DNA of 64,000 bases from Symsagittifera roscoffensis (taxonomy: Eukaryota; Xenacoelomorpha; Acoela; Convolutidae), in assembly GCF_963678635.1 (NCBI RefSeq), contig NC_087063.1, positions 22,762,701 to 22,826,700 of the forward strand, written 5' to 3'. The position numbers and the translations under genes are program-made. Under the pieces are notes generated by a model. That model did not search any database. It was not told the origin of the DNA and was given only the letters and a program-made list of their open reading frames with translations. This document shows, piece by piece, positions 28,886-42,200 of this stretch (the stretch's first letter is position 1; each line of letters starts with the position of its first letter).

Positions 28886-29200
28886 TTACAGGGGCGGATC
28901 TAGGATTATATACAGGGGCGGATCTAGGATGTAGGTGGAGCAAATTGATTTTCCGAGCTCCCCTAAAGCACTAAAAAGCCGCTGTTTTCGCCAAATTTTC
29001 TGTGCCGCAGGCAAATTTTTGAAAAAACAGGTCAAAAAAGCCGTTTTTGGGCACTTTTTAGAAAATTTTGACAAAAAAATTGCGTTTTTTTAGCGCGCTA
29101 TCCTCCTCGAAGTTAGTATATACTGGCGCCCAAGGCGCCTTTAGAAAAGATTTAGGGTCGGTTGGCCAAAAATGGATTTCTTAAAAAGTACCAAAGATCC
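28886..29200 (-). mobile_element. hAT-like MITE fragment (minus orientation)
   Basis: The end sequence caggggcggatctaggat occurs twice in tandem (28890 and 28913), followed by an inverted version of the interior of 25485-25832 (gggcactttttagaaaattt, tggcgcccaaggcgcc, gtcggttggccaaaaatgg). The other terminus is not clear, so it is probably truncated. Confidence 0.6.
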
Positions 29201-29706
29201 TTAACAAATGCAAAAGATCCTTGAAATCTTAACAAATGCAAAAAAGCCTTTTTGAAAAGTTTGAATAAGAAACGTTCTTTTTTAGTGAGATTTGAAGCAA
29301 GAAATGTTTCAATTTAATGCCAAATAATGTTTAATCTGATAATAATCTGAATATGCAAGAAACACAGTGTTCTGATTAAAGAAGAAGTATGGTTCACAAC
29401 TACAGCTTGATTGTACCCGGCGATTGTGCTAAGGAGCTCTAAATTGGTCTGAAAGCGGATCATATTTTAAAAAAATTCTCAAAGCTTAAATAACTATTTG
29501 AAATTTTTTAGTGCAATTAAAGACAAAACTTTTTAAACTGATGCCAAAAATGGCCCTCCTTGTTTTGGAAAACTAAAACTGGCAAAAAAAATCTACTTTG
29601 TGATGGGGTTGGAAAAGTATAGAAAGACGAGTACGAGATGGACAAGTTAATTGAAGTTGTTGTCATGCTAAGTTATAAAAAAAATTTCTGAATCATTTAA
29701 GTATTT
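29201..29706. other. AT-rich intergenic DNA, no gene seen
   Basis: Short direct repeats of aaagatccttga/acaaatgcaaaa near 29205-29245; otherwise nothing recognised. Confidence 0.4.
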
Positions 29707-29715
29707 AAAAAAACG

Positions 29716-29852
29716 TTACTGCAGCTGATTAAGAGACCGATGGAGCTATAATTAGCAAGACAACAAATGCCAAGCAAAAGTATGATACTTCCGCTTGGCA
29801 TTTATCGTCTTGCTAATTATCGCCCTATTTTTCTCTTAATCAGCTGCAGTAA
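29716..29852. repeat. Snapback hairpin (small inverted-repeat element)
   Basis: The outer arms 29716-29736 and 29832-29852 are perfect complements (21 bp). The inner arms 29751-29775 and 29793-29817 pair over 25 bp with very few mismatches around a 17-base loop. It could be a small foldback MITE or encode a hairpin RNA. No target duplication was identified. Confidence 0.85.
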
Positions 29853-29929
29853 AATTTTTTGAATTATGAAAAGAAAATCTATAAATACTCTGATAGTTTC
29901 AAACTGCTATTCAGTATGCAGTTTAGTTG

Positions 29930-30690
29930 CCAGGAGACACTATCGACGCTCTAGCAGGATTAACGGAAAGAACTCGTGAAGGTCAAAAAGCAACTTGGGT
30001 TGTAATTCCTTTGCTGATTTGAAAAAAGCATTCGATGCACAAATCAGGGATTTTGCCTCCAATGGTCTCCAAGAAATATCTGTCTGAGAGTTATCAAAAA
30101 AATTAAAAATAACAACTTGTTTCAGTTTGATTACCAAGTTAAACGTACCACAAGCTTCCTTTTAGGTCCGCTTCTGTTTTTGATTAAGATAAACGATTTT
30201 CAAAACCTCTTATTTTTCTAAAAAGTCTGAAACTGATCTTTTTACATACGATACGGATGTAATATTATGTACTTTAAATGTGAAAGGTTACCAACTAGAA
30301 CTTATACATATTCATGACTGGTTGATTTATAATATGTTAGGTTTGATTTTGGACGAAACCAAATTAGTTAGTTCTAAGAATATTAAGACTCCCAGTTTTC
30401 ATGCAATCACAGATGACAACTTTTTTTAACCTTAAACCGCGCTGCAAATATCTGGGTTTGACTTTGAATAACGAATTGTCTTTTTCGTAGCAAATTGATT
30501 CAATCAAATCAAAAATAAGGCTGCACTGCGCAGTAATTTTAGAAAAGCATTATCTAAAACTTCAGCGATAAGGATAAGGTATTGAAATTCAATATCTAAA
30601 CAGATTAAGCAAAAAGATCGCTTGTGTATGGTTGTACTACTTTTTCAAATTCAAAATTTGTTTGTCTTTTTCAGACAAGCTAACAAAAAT
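29930..30690 (+). pseudogene. Decayed LINE reverse transcriptase
   Basis: Fragments of a non-LTR reverse transcriptase in shifting plus-strand frames: a FADLKKAFDA block near 30015, a LGPLLFLIKINDF block near 30165, a degenerate YADD-type block near 30245, IHDWL...NML near 30310 and a KYLGLTLNNELSF block near 30450. Several stops and frameshifts separate them. The order is that of LINE RT domains, and the copy is dead. Confidence 0.8.
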
Positions 30691-31827
30691 GATTTCATCA
30701 AACGAAAGATTATTAGTATCTCAAATGTGTGAATCGGTTTAAAAAATCCTTTCAGTACATGTATTTTTTGTGTAGGAAGTTCTGAAGAATAGCATGTACT
30801 AGCTTATTAACCTATATGCAAACGAACTCAAAAATTGTTAGAAAAGAGTTTGCAAATAAAACAAGGAGGCCAGCTCTCCTTTACTTCGAAAATGCACTCT
30901 GTAGACGAAACAATAAATCTACTTTTTTTCACTATAGAGATTCTAGGCTTCTCAATATTCTCAGGAAAATTAACTGGTATTTTTTTGTTTTTGTTTTATA
31001 AGCCTGTGACGTGTGATGTCGAGAATGCCGAAAAAGCTGCAATTGAATGCTGAAAGATTGTTGAAAACATTTTGTGAAATAGGTTTTGTGAAATCTGATG
31101 TTGACTTGGAAAAAAAGAAAGAAGAATTTTTCTTATCTTGTTTGAGTAACGGCTTGCAATTGACCTAAGCCTGCAATTTGTTTTTGAAATTAGCAACGCA
31201 AAAAACTTCGTTTTTGGTTAATTGCTTTTCATAGTTTTTCTTTTTTTATCACTTGTTTTTCTTGTTGCTTACTGAAATTTTCAAAGTTTGCGCATATGAT
31301 GAAAAGTGTAACTTTTAAGCGGGCATTAACAATGCTTTTTGTTTAACCTCTTCACTATTTGATAGTTGATTATTGTACTGAATGAAAATAAAAAATGAAA
31401 TTCTTATCCAAAGCTTTAAGTGATTAACTAAAACTAAAGTGATTAATTTAGTTTGTTTCATTGAGCAAAAATTTTTTTCTTTCTTTCTCTTAGGTTGGGT
31501 GAACAATTTCTTTCAATTTTTTTTGCTCCCAATTTCCCTGATTCCCACTGGGTTAAAATAACAACACTAAATTTGTCTTCATATGTTCAGTTGACATAAT
31601 GAACTTGAGTTTGAAAGTTGGATGGAGATTGAAATATTGTTTATATATCCATGATTGCCAGAAGAACTAATACGGACCCAGGAAACGGATTTAAAATTTA
31701 AAAAAACATGGGCAAATTCTAATTTATGATCAAAAAGACAAAATGAAACAACATTGTGATCGTTTCTCCCAATTTTTTTTCGCAGTCTCAGAAAATTTGA
31801 AGAAAATGTGCCAAAAATTGATGCCCC
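30691..31827. other. AT-rich intergenic DNA, no gene seen
   Basis: Possibly the 3' remainder of the LINE at its left end. Short open frames here have no motif. Confidence 0.4.
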
Positions 31828-31989
31828 TTATGAAATAAATGATTTTTATATTACAATAAATCTCAAGTTAGCTAATTTATGTCAGAAAAAAAAATTTGCC
31901 TCTTCTTGTTGGAATTTAGGCTAGTTCTGTTTTATATCAGACTGAACTACTTGAACTGTAGCAAATCAAAGGTATCTTAAAAAGAACTT

Positions 31990-32680
31990 GTGGTCACGAT
32001 GGTTGCAGCGCTGATTTGATTACATTGATTGTATTTTAGGCACCAGTAATCAACCCCTCTTGGTGCAAAGTTATATCAAATGCTTTGGAGAGAGTGTTTT
32101 TTCTGAATCCTTACAAAAAGGCCAAAAGTTACCCAAAAAATATCGACCCATGAGGGATCTTAATTCCTTTAGCAAAAATTAAGACAAAACTGGTTTTCAA
32201 TAAACCGCTATTCATTGATTAACTTGGGCTACTAGCAAAAACAGCGGTACGGTTTTTTTAAAAAAAAGACATTCTTACGTGCTTGCCATTTTTCAAACCA
32301 CTGTGTTCATGCATAAAACTTTTGACAAAAAAGGAAACAATATTTGTTTGTTGATTTCGAAAAGGCGTTCGATACAGTTGATGTTAGCTTTTCTTATTAA
32401 AAATAGAAAGAATGGAATTTTGAGGAAATCTAAACAAAATTTGGGCAAGTATCTCTCGGAAAGTTATCAGTTTGTTGAATCAAATAGAAAACAACCGAGT
32501 ATTTTGATATATAAAAGCGGTATGACTCAGCGCTCAATATTTGGTTCTCTTTTTTTTTCTTTTTTTTTGATAAAGTTTTCTGAGTTTTTCAAATATAGTG
32601 AGGTTACTGTATGTGCACACAACACAACAATTCATTGTGCTCCAAAAGGTATATTCTGCGGCTTCTTTCTTTTTTGATGT
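31990..32680 (+). pseudogene. Decayed LINE reverse transcriptase fragment (copy 1)
   Basis: Plus-strand remnants read as the RT region upstream of the catalytic site: a PESLQKAKSYPKNI-like block near 32105, FEKAFDTVDV near 32360 (in a different frame from the longest open frame), LGKYLSESYQFVESN near 32440, GMTQRSIFGSLFF near 32520 and an HNTT block where YADDTT is expected. Frameshifts and a lost catalytic YADD show it is dead. Confidence 0.78.
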
Positions 32681-33039
32681 ACATACGTGAAGGAACTAAA
32701 TAAAGGATACATCCTGTTTAGTTAAAAATCAGTTTTTCCAAAACAATTTACTTCGGCTGGTGAAATTAAGAACTTTTAAAAATCTTTTGTAATCTTATTC
32801 ATTACGATAGAGAAAGGATGTCTTCTATGTTTTACTATCAGTGATTTTCCTTTTCAGTGCTGTTTCTTGTTTTCTATTTGACCTAGAGTGAAGCACCAAG
32901 AAGCAATGAATAACCCGTATAGTTTTCCTGAAGCAGAGTTTGTAACCTAACTTTTAAACGCTATGTATCTAAAATGTTTGTCTACATCAAAAATCATTTT
33001 CAAATACAATTTCAAGTTTTGACCAAAGTTATACAAGTT

Positions 33040-33360
33040 AAACAGATTAGTTCAACTTTTCATCCAAATTACAAGGTTGCTTGTTGTTCAGGGCAAGCCC
33101 ATGAAGGGATCTGACCCTGCCCTGAAGTCCTAGGTTTAGCTAATCATTTCAAAAACTAAAAAAAAACTTAAAATTTTAACAAACTTTTTTTGTGAATTTC
33201 AAAAACCACTAAACTTTTCAGATTTAAAAATGCTATGTAACGTACAAATTGACCTTATGCGCCTAGCAAGGTACTAACAGAGTCATTAGTAGAAATTGGA
33301 AATAATGATATGGGGTCCTGGAGGACCCTGAAGGTTACGATACATGTAGATTTCGGTTTT
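33040..33360 (-). repeat. Diverged partial satellite unit at the array edge
   Basis: The stretch from ttacaaggttgcttg to gatacatgtagatttcgg follows the same order of blocks as the internal part of the 1.4-kb unit (caagattgcttgtaactcaagg ... gggccctgaaaaatg ... gatacgatgtgaatttc) but with perhaps a third of bases changed. It is an old fragment of the same family, repeated at 36766-37086 by the segmental duplication. Confidence 0.6.
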
Positions 33361-33580
33361 TCCACGCGATGTAAAAAAATACGCTATACAGTCTATAATG
33401 CATTAAAATCAAAAATAGAAATGGTAAGTTTCAGTGAAATTAGTGTAATTAGGAAAAGATCTTTAATTTTGTAAGATTTGATTTTTTGCAAAAATCTCGG
33501 GCGCCTAAATTTTTTTCGTTATAACCCTGGTTAGAAACCGATTTAATTAAGACCTCCAGCCCTAGTACTTACACTTTACA

Positions 33581-35553
33581 AGTAATGGTTGTTGAAGCTC
33601 GAAATTAAACTCCTTCTGATCTTTTTTTAGCAAGTTGAGGCACAATTTCTTATCCCAGAAAAACACTGAGCGAAAATGATGGTATGCCTTAAAATTCATG
33701 ATATACAAAAATGATGATAGCCGTTTATTATGGATGAAACAAACGTTTTCTGCAAAAAAAAAACGAACAGCTCGGGCAATGTCCGTTTCCATTATAAGCG
33801 CATAATCTTCGTACCCTAGAGCTGAAAAGTAACAAGATTGCTTGTAACTCAAGGCAGAGCCATGGAAGTTCTGACCCTTCCTTAAGGTTCAAGGAAAAGT
33901 TTTGTTTTTCAAAAATAAAAACGAATTCAAAATTAAATCAGCATTTCTTTTGAGAATTTCAAAACGTTTGAGTTTTTTAGATGCAAAAAAACTCTGAAAA
34001 GAATAAAGTGAGGCAATGTGTCTAGCAATTTAATAATAACGTCAGTAGTGGAGGTTGGAGCTGATCATAGGGGCCCTGAAAAATGTTGTGCATGAAGATA
34101 CGATGTGAATTTCAGGCCTTCTTTTGATAATTTATTTTGATATTTTAGAAAAATTTGATTAGAAATTATTTTTTCCGCTAAACAGTTCGGGCTCATTATC
34201 TAATTTGTAAACATCTATTGTTTAAACCTTTCTGAATACCCTTTGTGTCTCTTTACTTTTTCTAACTTATAGAGCGGAAGACCCAAAAACTATAAGGTAA
34301 CATATTACATAGGATTTTGCAAGTCCGCCTATGATCAGCTCCAGCGTATACTACTAGCGCTTAAAGATTTCTGAGTAGGATTACCTCACTAATTAAAACG
34401 CATCCCCTCTCACTAATTGGAACGCATTATCGGTCGTTTTTGTCTCAAAAACTATGCAATCTGGCTATTTTGAATTCAACAATACTTTACAAAAAAACTC
34501 GCAGGCGAAATATATTTTTAACTTTTATACTTTGTGCGTCAAATTGTTTTAGATGAACTAAAAAACTTCGTTTTAAACAGGCTAGTACAAAATCATAATT
34601 TTGAATGTGAAAAAAAATCACACCTTCGAAAGTCGGAAAAAAGATTGCTTGTATCAAGGCGACAACATAATTATCCGGCTGACATTTATTGTGAGTGACG
34701 TAACAGACTTTGCTTTGAGTTCTGTTTAAAAAAACATAGTTATAGAAAGTTTAAAAAAACTAATAAACTCAACAAAACAGAAAAAAAACTGTTTTCTGAG
34801 TTTCTATTGGAAAAAATTATCATCATAAAATTTTTATGTTTTTAGTTGTCACAATTACCTGCAATGTGCAAGGTGATTTTTCTTCCAGCAGCATTTTTTC
34901 TAACATTTCAAATCAAAGAAAAACCTTGGCAAAATTAGGTTAATGTTTTGCTAATTTTCAAGAGTGTTACGGAACATGTTAGCAAAATAAGACAGTAATG
35001 GTTGTTGAAGCTCGAAATTAAACTCCTTCTGATCTTTTTTTAGCAAGTTGAGGCACAATTTTTTAGCCTAGAAAAAAAAACTGAGCGAAAATGATGGTAT
35101 GCCTTAAAATTCATGATATACAAAAATGATGATAGCCGTTTATTATGGATGAAACAGACGTTTTCTGCAAAAAAAAACGAACAGCTCGGGCAATGTCCGT
35201 TTCCATTATAAGCGCATAATCTTCGTACCCTAGAGCTGAAAAGTAACAAGATTGCTTGGAACTCAAGGCAGAGCCATGGAAGTTCTGACCCCTCCTTAAG
35301 GTTCAAGGAAAAGTTTTGTTTTTCAAAAATAAAAGCGAATTCAAAGTTTAATCAGCATTTCTTTTGAGAATTTCAAAAAGTTTGAGTGTTTTTAGATGTG
35401 TCTAGCAATTTAATAATAACGTCAGTAGTGGAAGTTGGAGCTGATCATAGGGGCCCTGAAAAATGTTGTGCATGAAGATACGATGTGAATTTCAGGCCTT
35501 CTTTTGATAATTAATTTTGATATTTTAGAAAGTTTTGATTGGAAATAATGAAA
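33581..35553 (+). repeat. Satellite (about 1.4 kb unit), first block
   Basis: One full long-form unit (33583-34995) and the first part of a short-form unit (34996 to the duplication junction). The block begins abruptly with agtaatggttg, the same phase in which the main array later ends. Confidence 0.93.
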
Positions 35554-38500
35554 TTATGAAATAAATGATTTTTATATTACAATAAATCTCAAGTTAGCTA
35601 ATTTATGTCAGAAAAAAAAATTTGCCTCTTCTTGTTGGAATTTAGGCTAGTTCTGTTTTATATCAGACTGAACTACTTGAACTGTAGCAAATCAAAGGTA
35701 TCTTAAAAAGAACTTGTGGTCACGATGGTTGCAGCGCTGATTTGATTACATTGATTGTATTTTAGGCACCAGTAATCAACCCCTCTTGGTGCAAAGTTAT
35801 ATCAAATGCTTTGGAGAGAGTGTTTTTTCTGAATCCTTACAAAAAGGCCAAAAGTTACCCAAAAAATATCGACCCATGAGGGATCTTAATTCCTTTAGCA
35901 AAAATTAAGACAAAACTGGTTTTCAATAAACCGCTATTCATTGATTAACTTGGGCTACTAGCAAAAACAGCGGTACGGTTTTTTTAAAAAAAAGACATTC
36001 TTACGTGCTTGCCATTTTTCAAACCACTGTGTTCATGCATAAAACTTTTGACAAAAAAGGAAACAATATTTGTTTGTTGATTTCGAAAAGGCGTTCGATA
36101 CAGTTGATGTTAGCTTTTCTTATTAAAAATAGAAAGAATGGAATTTTGAGGAAATCTAAACAAAATTTGGGCAAGTATCTCTCGGAAAGTTATCAGTTTG
36201 TTGAATCAAATAGAAAACAACCGAGTATTTTGATATATAAAAGCGGTATGACTCAGCGCTCAATATTTGGTTCTCTTTTTTTTTCTTTTTTTTTGATAAA
36301 GTTTTCTGAGTTTTTCAAATATAGTGAGGTTACTGTATGTGCACACAACACAACAATTCATTGTGCTCCAAAAGGTATATTCTGCGGCTTCTTTCTTTTT
36401 TGATGTACATACGTGAAGGAACTAAATAAAGGATACATCCTGTTTAGTTAAAAATCAGTTTTTCCAAAACAATTTACTTCGGCTGGTGAAATTAAGAACT
36501 TTTAAAAATCTTTTGTAATCTTATTCATTACGATAGAGAAAGGATGTCTTCTATGTTTTACTATCAGTGATTTTCCTTTTCAGTGCTGTTTCTTGTTTTC
36601 TATTTGACCTAGAGTGAAGCACCAAGAAGCAATGAATAACCCGTATAGTTTTCCTGAAGCAGAGTTTGTAACCTAACTTTTAAACGCTATGTATCTAAAA
36701 TGTTTGTCTACATCAAAAATCATTTTCAAATACAATTTCAAGTTTTGACCAAAGTTATACAAGTTAAACAGATTAGTTCAACTTTTCATCCAAATTACAA
36801 GGTTGCTTGTTGTTCAGGGCAAGCCCATGAAGGGATCTGACCCTGCCCTGAAGTCCTAGGTTTAGCTAATCATTTCAAAAACTAAAAAAAAACTTAAAAT
36901 TTTAACAAACTTTTTTTGTGAATTTCAAAAACCACTAAACTTTTCAGATTTAAAAATGCTATGTAACGTACAAATTGACCTTATGCGCCTAGCAAGGTAC
37001 TAACAGAGTCATTAGTAGAAATTGGAAATAATGATATGGGGTCCTGGAGGACCCTGAAGGTTACGATACATGTAGATTTCGGTTTTTCCACGCGATGTAA
37101 AAAAATACGCTATACAGTCTATAATGCATTAAAATCAAAAATAGAAATGGTAAGTTTCAGTGAAATTAGTGTAATTAGGAAAAGATCTTTAATTTTGTAA
37201 GATTTGATTTTTTGCAAAAATCTCGGGCGCCTAAATTTTTTTCGTTATAACCCTGGTTAGAAACCGATTTAATTAAGACCTCCAGCCCTAGTACTTACAC
37301 TTTACAAGTAATGGTTGTTGAAGCTCGAAATTAAACTCCTTCTGATCTTTTTTTAGCAAGTTGAGGCACAATTTCTTATCCCAGAAAAACACTGAGCGAA
37401 AATGATGGTATGCCTTAAAATTCATGATATACAAAAATGATGATAGCCGTTTATTATGGATGAAACAAACGTTTTCTGCAAAAAAAAAACGAACAGCTCG
37501 GGCAATGTCCGTTTCCATTATAAGCGCATAATCTTCGTACCCTAGAGCTGAAAAGTAACAAGATTGCTTGTAACTCAAGGCAGAGCCATGGAAGTTCTGA
37601 CCCTTCCTTAAGGTTCAAGGAAAAGTTTTGTTTTTCAAAAATAAAAACGAATTCAAAATTAAATCAGCATTTCTTTTGAGAATTTCAAAACGTTTGAGTT
37701 TTTTAGATGCAAAAAAACTCTGAAAAGAATAAAGTGAGGCAATGTGTCTAGCAATTTAATAATAACGTCAGTAGTGGAGGTTGGAGCTGATCATAGGGGC
37801 CCTGAAAAATGTTGTGCATGAAGATACGATGTGAATTTCAGGCCTTCTTTTGATAATTTATTTTGATATTTTAGAAAAATTTGATTAGAAATTATTTTTT
37901 CCGCTAAACAGTTCGGGCTCATTATCTAATTTGTAAACATCTATTGTTTAAACCTTTCTGAATACCCTTTGTGTCTCTTTACTTTTTCTAACTTATAGAG
38001 CGGAAGACCCAAAAACTATAAGGTAACATATTACATAGGATTTTGCAAGTCCGCCTATGATCAGCTCCAGCGTATACTACTAGCGCTTAAAGATTTCTGA
38101 GTAGGATTACCTCACTAATTAAAACGCATCCCCTCTCACTAATTGGAACGCATTATCGGTCGTTTTTGTCTCAAAAACTATGCAATCTGGCTATTTTGAA
38201 TTCAACAATACTTTACAAAAAAACTCGCAGGCGAAATATATTTTTAACTTTTATACTTTGTGCGTCAAATTGTTTTAGATGAACTAAAAAACTTCGTTTT
38301 AAACAGGCTAGTACAAAATCATAATTTTGAATGTGAAAAAAAATCACACCTTCGAAAGTCGGAAAAAAGATTGCTTGTATCAAGGCGACAACATAATTAT
38401 CCGGCTGACATTTATTGTGAGTGACGTAACAGACTTTGCTTTGAGTTCTGTTTAAAAAAACATAGTTATAGAAAGTTTAAAAAAACTAATAAACTCAACA

Positions 38501-39279
38501 AAACAGAAAAAAAACTGTTTTCTGAGTTTCTATTGGAAAAAATTATCATCATAAAATTTTTATGTTTTTAGTTGTCACAATTACCTGCAATGTGCAAGGT
38601 GATTTTTCTTCCAGCAGCATTTTTTCTAACATTTCAAATCAAAGAAAAACCTTGGCAAAATTAGGTTAATGTTTTGCTAATTTTCAAGAGTGTTACGGAA
38701 CATGTTAGCAAAATAAGACAGTAATGGTTGTTGAAGCTCGAAATTAAACTCCTTCTGATCTTTTTTTAGCAAGTTGAGGCACAATTTTTTAGCCTAGAAA
38801 AAAAAACTGAGCGAAAATGATGGTATGCCTTAAAATTCATGATATACAAAAATGATGATAGCCGTTTATTATGGATGAAACAGACGTTTTCTGCAAAAAA
38901 AAACGAACAGCTCGGGCAATGTCCGTTTCCATTATAAGCGCATAATCTTCGTACCCTAGAGCTGAAAAGTAACAAGATTGCTTGGAACTCAAGGCAGAGC
39001 CATGGAAGTTCTGACCCCTCCTTAAGGTTCAAGGAAAAGTTTTGTTTTTCAAAAATAAAAGCGAATTCAAAGTTTAATCAGCATTTCTTTTGAGAATTTC
39101 AAAAAGTTTGAGTGTTTTTAGATGTGTCTAGCAATTTAATAATAACGTCAGTAGTGGAAGTTGGAGCTGATCATAGGGGCCCTGAAAAATGTTGTGCATG
39201 AAGATACGATGTGAATTTCAGGCCTTCTTTTGATAATTAATTTTGATATTTTAGAAAGTTTTGATTGGAAATTATTTTT
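35554..39279 (+). repeat. 3726-bp segmental duplication, copy 2
   Basis: Second copy of 31828-35553 with constant offset 3726, including the LINE fragment at 35716-36406 and the diverged satellite piece at 36766-37086. Either very recent or an assembly artefact. Confidence 0.93.
35716..36406 (+). pseudogene. Decayed LINE reverse transcriptase fragment (copy 2)
   Basis: Same sequence as 31990-32680, shifted by 3726 bp; the longest open frame (36005-36403) encodes an identical peptide. Confidence 0.78.
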
Positions 39280-42200
39280 CTGCTAAACAGTTCGGGCTCA
39301 TTATCTAATTTGTAAACATCTATTGTTTAAACCTTTCTGAATACCCTTTGTGTCTCTTTACTTTTTCTAACTTATAGTGCGGAAGACCCAAAATCTATAA
39401 GGTAACTTATTACATAGGATTTTTCAAGGCCGCCTATGATCAGCTCCAACGTCTACTACTAGCGCTTAAAGATTTCTGAGTAGGATTACCTCACTAATTG
39501 AAACGCATCCCCTCTCACTAATTGGAACGCATTATCGGTCGTTTTTGTCTCAAAAACTATGCAATCTGGCTATTTTGAATTCAACAATACTTTACAAAAA
39601 ACTCGCAGGGAAAATACATTTTTGACTTTTATACTTTGTGCGTCAAATTGTTTTAGATGACTACAAAACTTCGTTTTAAACAGGCTAGTCCAAAATCATA
39701 ATTTTGAATGTGAAAAAAAATCACACCTTTGAAAGTCGGAAAAAAGATTGCTTGTATCAAGGCGACAACATAATTATCCGACTGAAATTTATCCTGAGCT
39801 ACGTAACAGTTTTTGCTTTGAGTGCTGTCTAAAAAAATTTAGTTATAGAAAATTTAAAAAAACTAATAAACTCAACAAAACAGAAAAAAAACTGTTATCT
39901 GAGTTGCAATTGGAAAAAATTATCATCTTAAAATTTTTATGTTTTTAGTTGTCACAATTACCTGCAATGTGAAGGTGATTTTTCTTCCAGCAGCCTTTTT
40001 TCTAACTTTTCAAGTCTAAGAAAAACCTTGGCAAAATTAGGTTAAGGATTTGCTAATTTTCAAGAGTGTTAGGGAACATGTTAGCAAAATTAGACAGTAA
40101 TGGTTGTTGACGCTCGAAAATAAACTCCTTCTGATCTTTTTTTAGCAAATTGAGGCACAATTTTTTAGCCCAGAAAAAAAAACTGAGCGAAGATGATGGT
40201 AAACCTTAAAATTCATGATATACAAAAATGATGATAGCCGTTTATTATGGATGAAACAGACGTTTTCTGCAAAAAAAAACGAACAGCTCGGGCAATGTCC
40301 GTTTCCATTATAAGCGCATAATCTTCGTACCCTAGAGCTGAAAATGTAACAAGATTGCTTGTAACTCAAGGCAGAGCCATGGAAGTTCTGACCCTTTCTT
40401 AAGGTTCAAGGAAAAGTTTTGTTTTTCAAATATAAAAACGAATTCAAAATTAAATCAGCATTTCTTTTGAGAATTTCAAAAAGTTTGAGTTTTTTTAGAT
40501 GCAAAAAAACTCTGAAAAGAATAAAGTGAGGCAATGTGTCTAGGAATTTAATAATAACGTCAGTAGTGGAGGTTGGAGCTGATCATAGGGGCCCTGAAAA
40601 ATGTTGTGCATGAAGATACGATGTGAATTTCAGGCCTTCTTTCGATAATTTATTTTGATATTTTAGAAAAATTTGATTAGAAATTATTTTTTCGCTAAAC
40701 AGTTCGGGCTCATTATCTAATTTGTAAACATCTATTGTTTTAACCTTTCTGAATACCCTTTTTGTCTTTTTACTTTTTCTAACTTATAGTGCGGAAGACC
40801 CAAAATCTATAAGGTAACATATTACATAGAATTTTCCAAGGCCGCCTATGATCAGATCCAACGTCTACTACTAGCGCTTAAAGATTTCTGAGTAGGATTA
40901 CCTCACTAATTGAAACACATCCCCTCTCACTAATGGGAACGCATTATCGGTCGTTTTTGTCTCAAAAACTATGCAATCTGGCTATTTTGAATTCAACAAT
41001 ACTTTACAAAAAAACTCGCAGGGAAAATATATTTTTGACATTTTATACTTTGTGCGTCAAAATGTTTTAGATGAACTACAAAACTTCGTTCTAAACAAGC
41101 TAGTCCAAAATCATAATTTTGAATGTGAAAAAAATCACACCTTCGAAAGTCGGAAAAAAGATTGCTTGTATCAAGGCGAGAACATAATTATCCGGCTGAC
41201 ATTTATCGTGAGTGACGTAACAGACTTTGCTTTGAGTGCTGTTTAAAAAAATATAGTTATAGTAAGTTTGAAAAAACTAATAAACTCAACAAAACAGAAA
41301 AGAAACTGTTCTCTGAGTTTCTATTGGAAAAAATTATCATCTTTAAATTTTTATGTTTTTAGTTATCACACTTACCTGCAATGTGCAAGGTGATTTTTCT
41401 TCCAGCAGCATTTTTTCTAACTTTTCAAATCAAAGAAAAACCTTGGCAAAATTAGGTTAATGTTTTGCTAATTTTCAAGAGTGTTACGGAACATGTTATC
41501 AAAATTAGACAGTAATGGTTGTTGAAGCTCGAAATTAAACTCCTTCTGATCTTTTTTTAGCAAGTTGAGGCACAATTTTTTAGCCCAGAAAAAAAAACTG
41601 AGCGAAAATGATGGTATGCCTTAAAATTCATGATATACAAAAATGATGATAGCCGTTTATTATGGATGAAATAGACGTTTTCTGCAAAAAAACGAACAGC
41701 TCGGGCAATGTCCGTTTCCATTAAAAGCGCATAATCTTCGTACCCTGGAGCTGAAAAGTAACAAGATTGCTTGTAACTCAAGGTAGAGCCATGGAAGTTC
41801 TGACCCCTCCTTAAGGTTCAAGGAAAAGTTTTGTTTTTCAAAAATAAAAACGAATTCAAAATTTAATCAGCATTTCTTTTGAGAATTTCAAAAAGTTTGA
41901 GTTTTTTTTAGATGTGTCTAGCAATTTGATAATAACGTCAGTAGTGGAGTTTGGAGCTGATCATAGGGGCCCTGAAAAATGTTGTGCATGAAGATACGAT
42001 GTGAATTTCAGGCCTTCTTTTGATAATTAATTTTGATATTTTAGAAAGTTTTGATTGGAAATTATTTTTCCGCTAAACAGTTCGGGCTCATTATCTAATT
42101 TGTAAACATCTATTGTTTAAACCTTTCTGAATACCCTTTGTGTCTCTTTACTTTTTCTAACTTATAGTGCGGAAGACCCAAAATCTATAAGGTAACTTAT

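Larger units (their letters stand above)
31828..35553 (+). repeat. 3726-bp segmental duplication, copy 1
   Basis: The whole segment recurs head-to-tail at 35554-39279 with no difference seen in the stretches I compared. It contains a dead LINE fragment, a diverged satellite piece and the first 1.4 satellite units. The junction is at about 35546-35556, inside a satellite unit, where aaat continues as aatgaaatta instead of tatttttc. Confidence 0.93.

Noticed and set aside
32279-32677. 132-codon protein, present twice
   Set aside because: It is a frame through a dead LINE reverse transcriptase; the second copy comes from the 3726-bp duplication.
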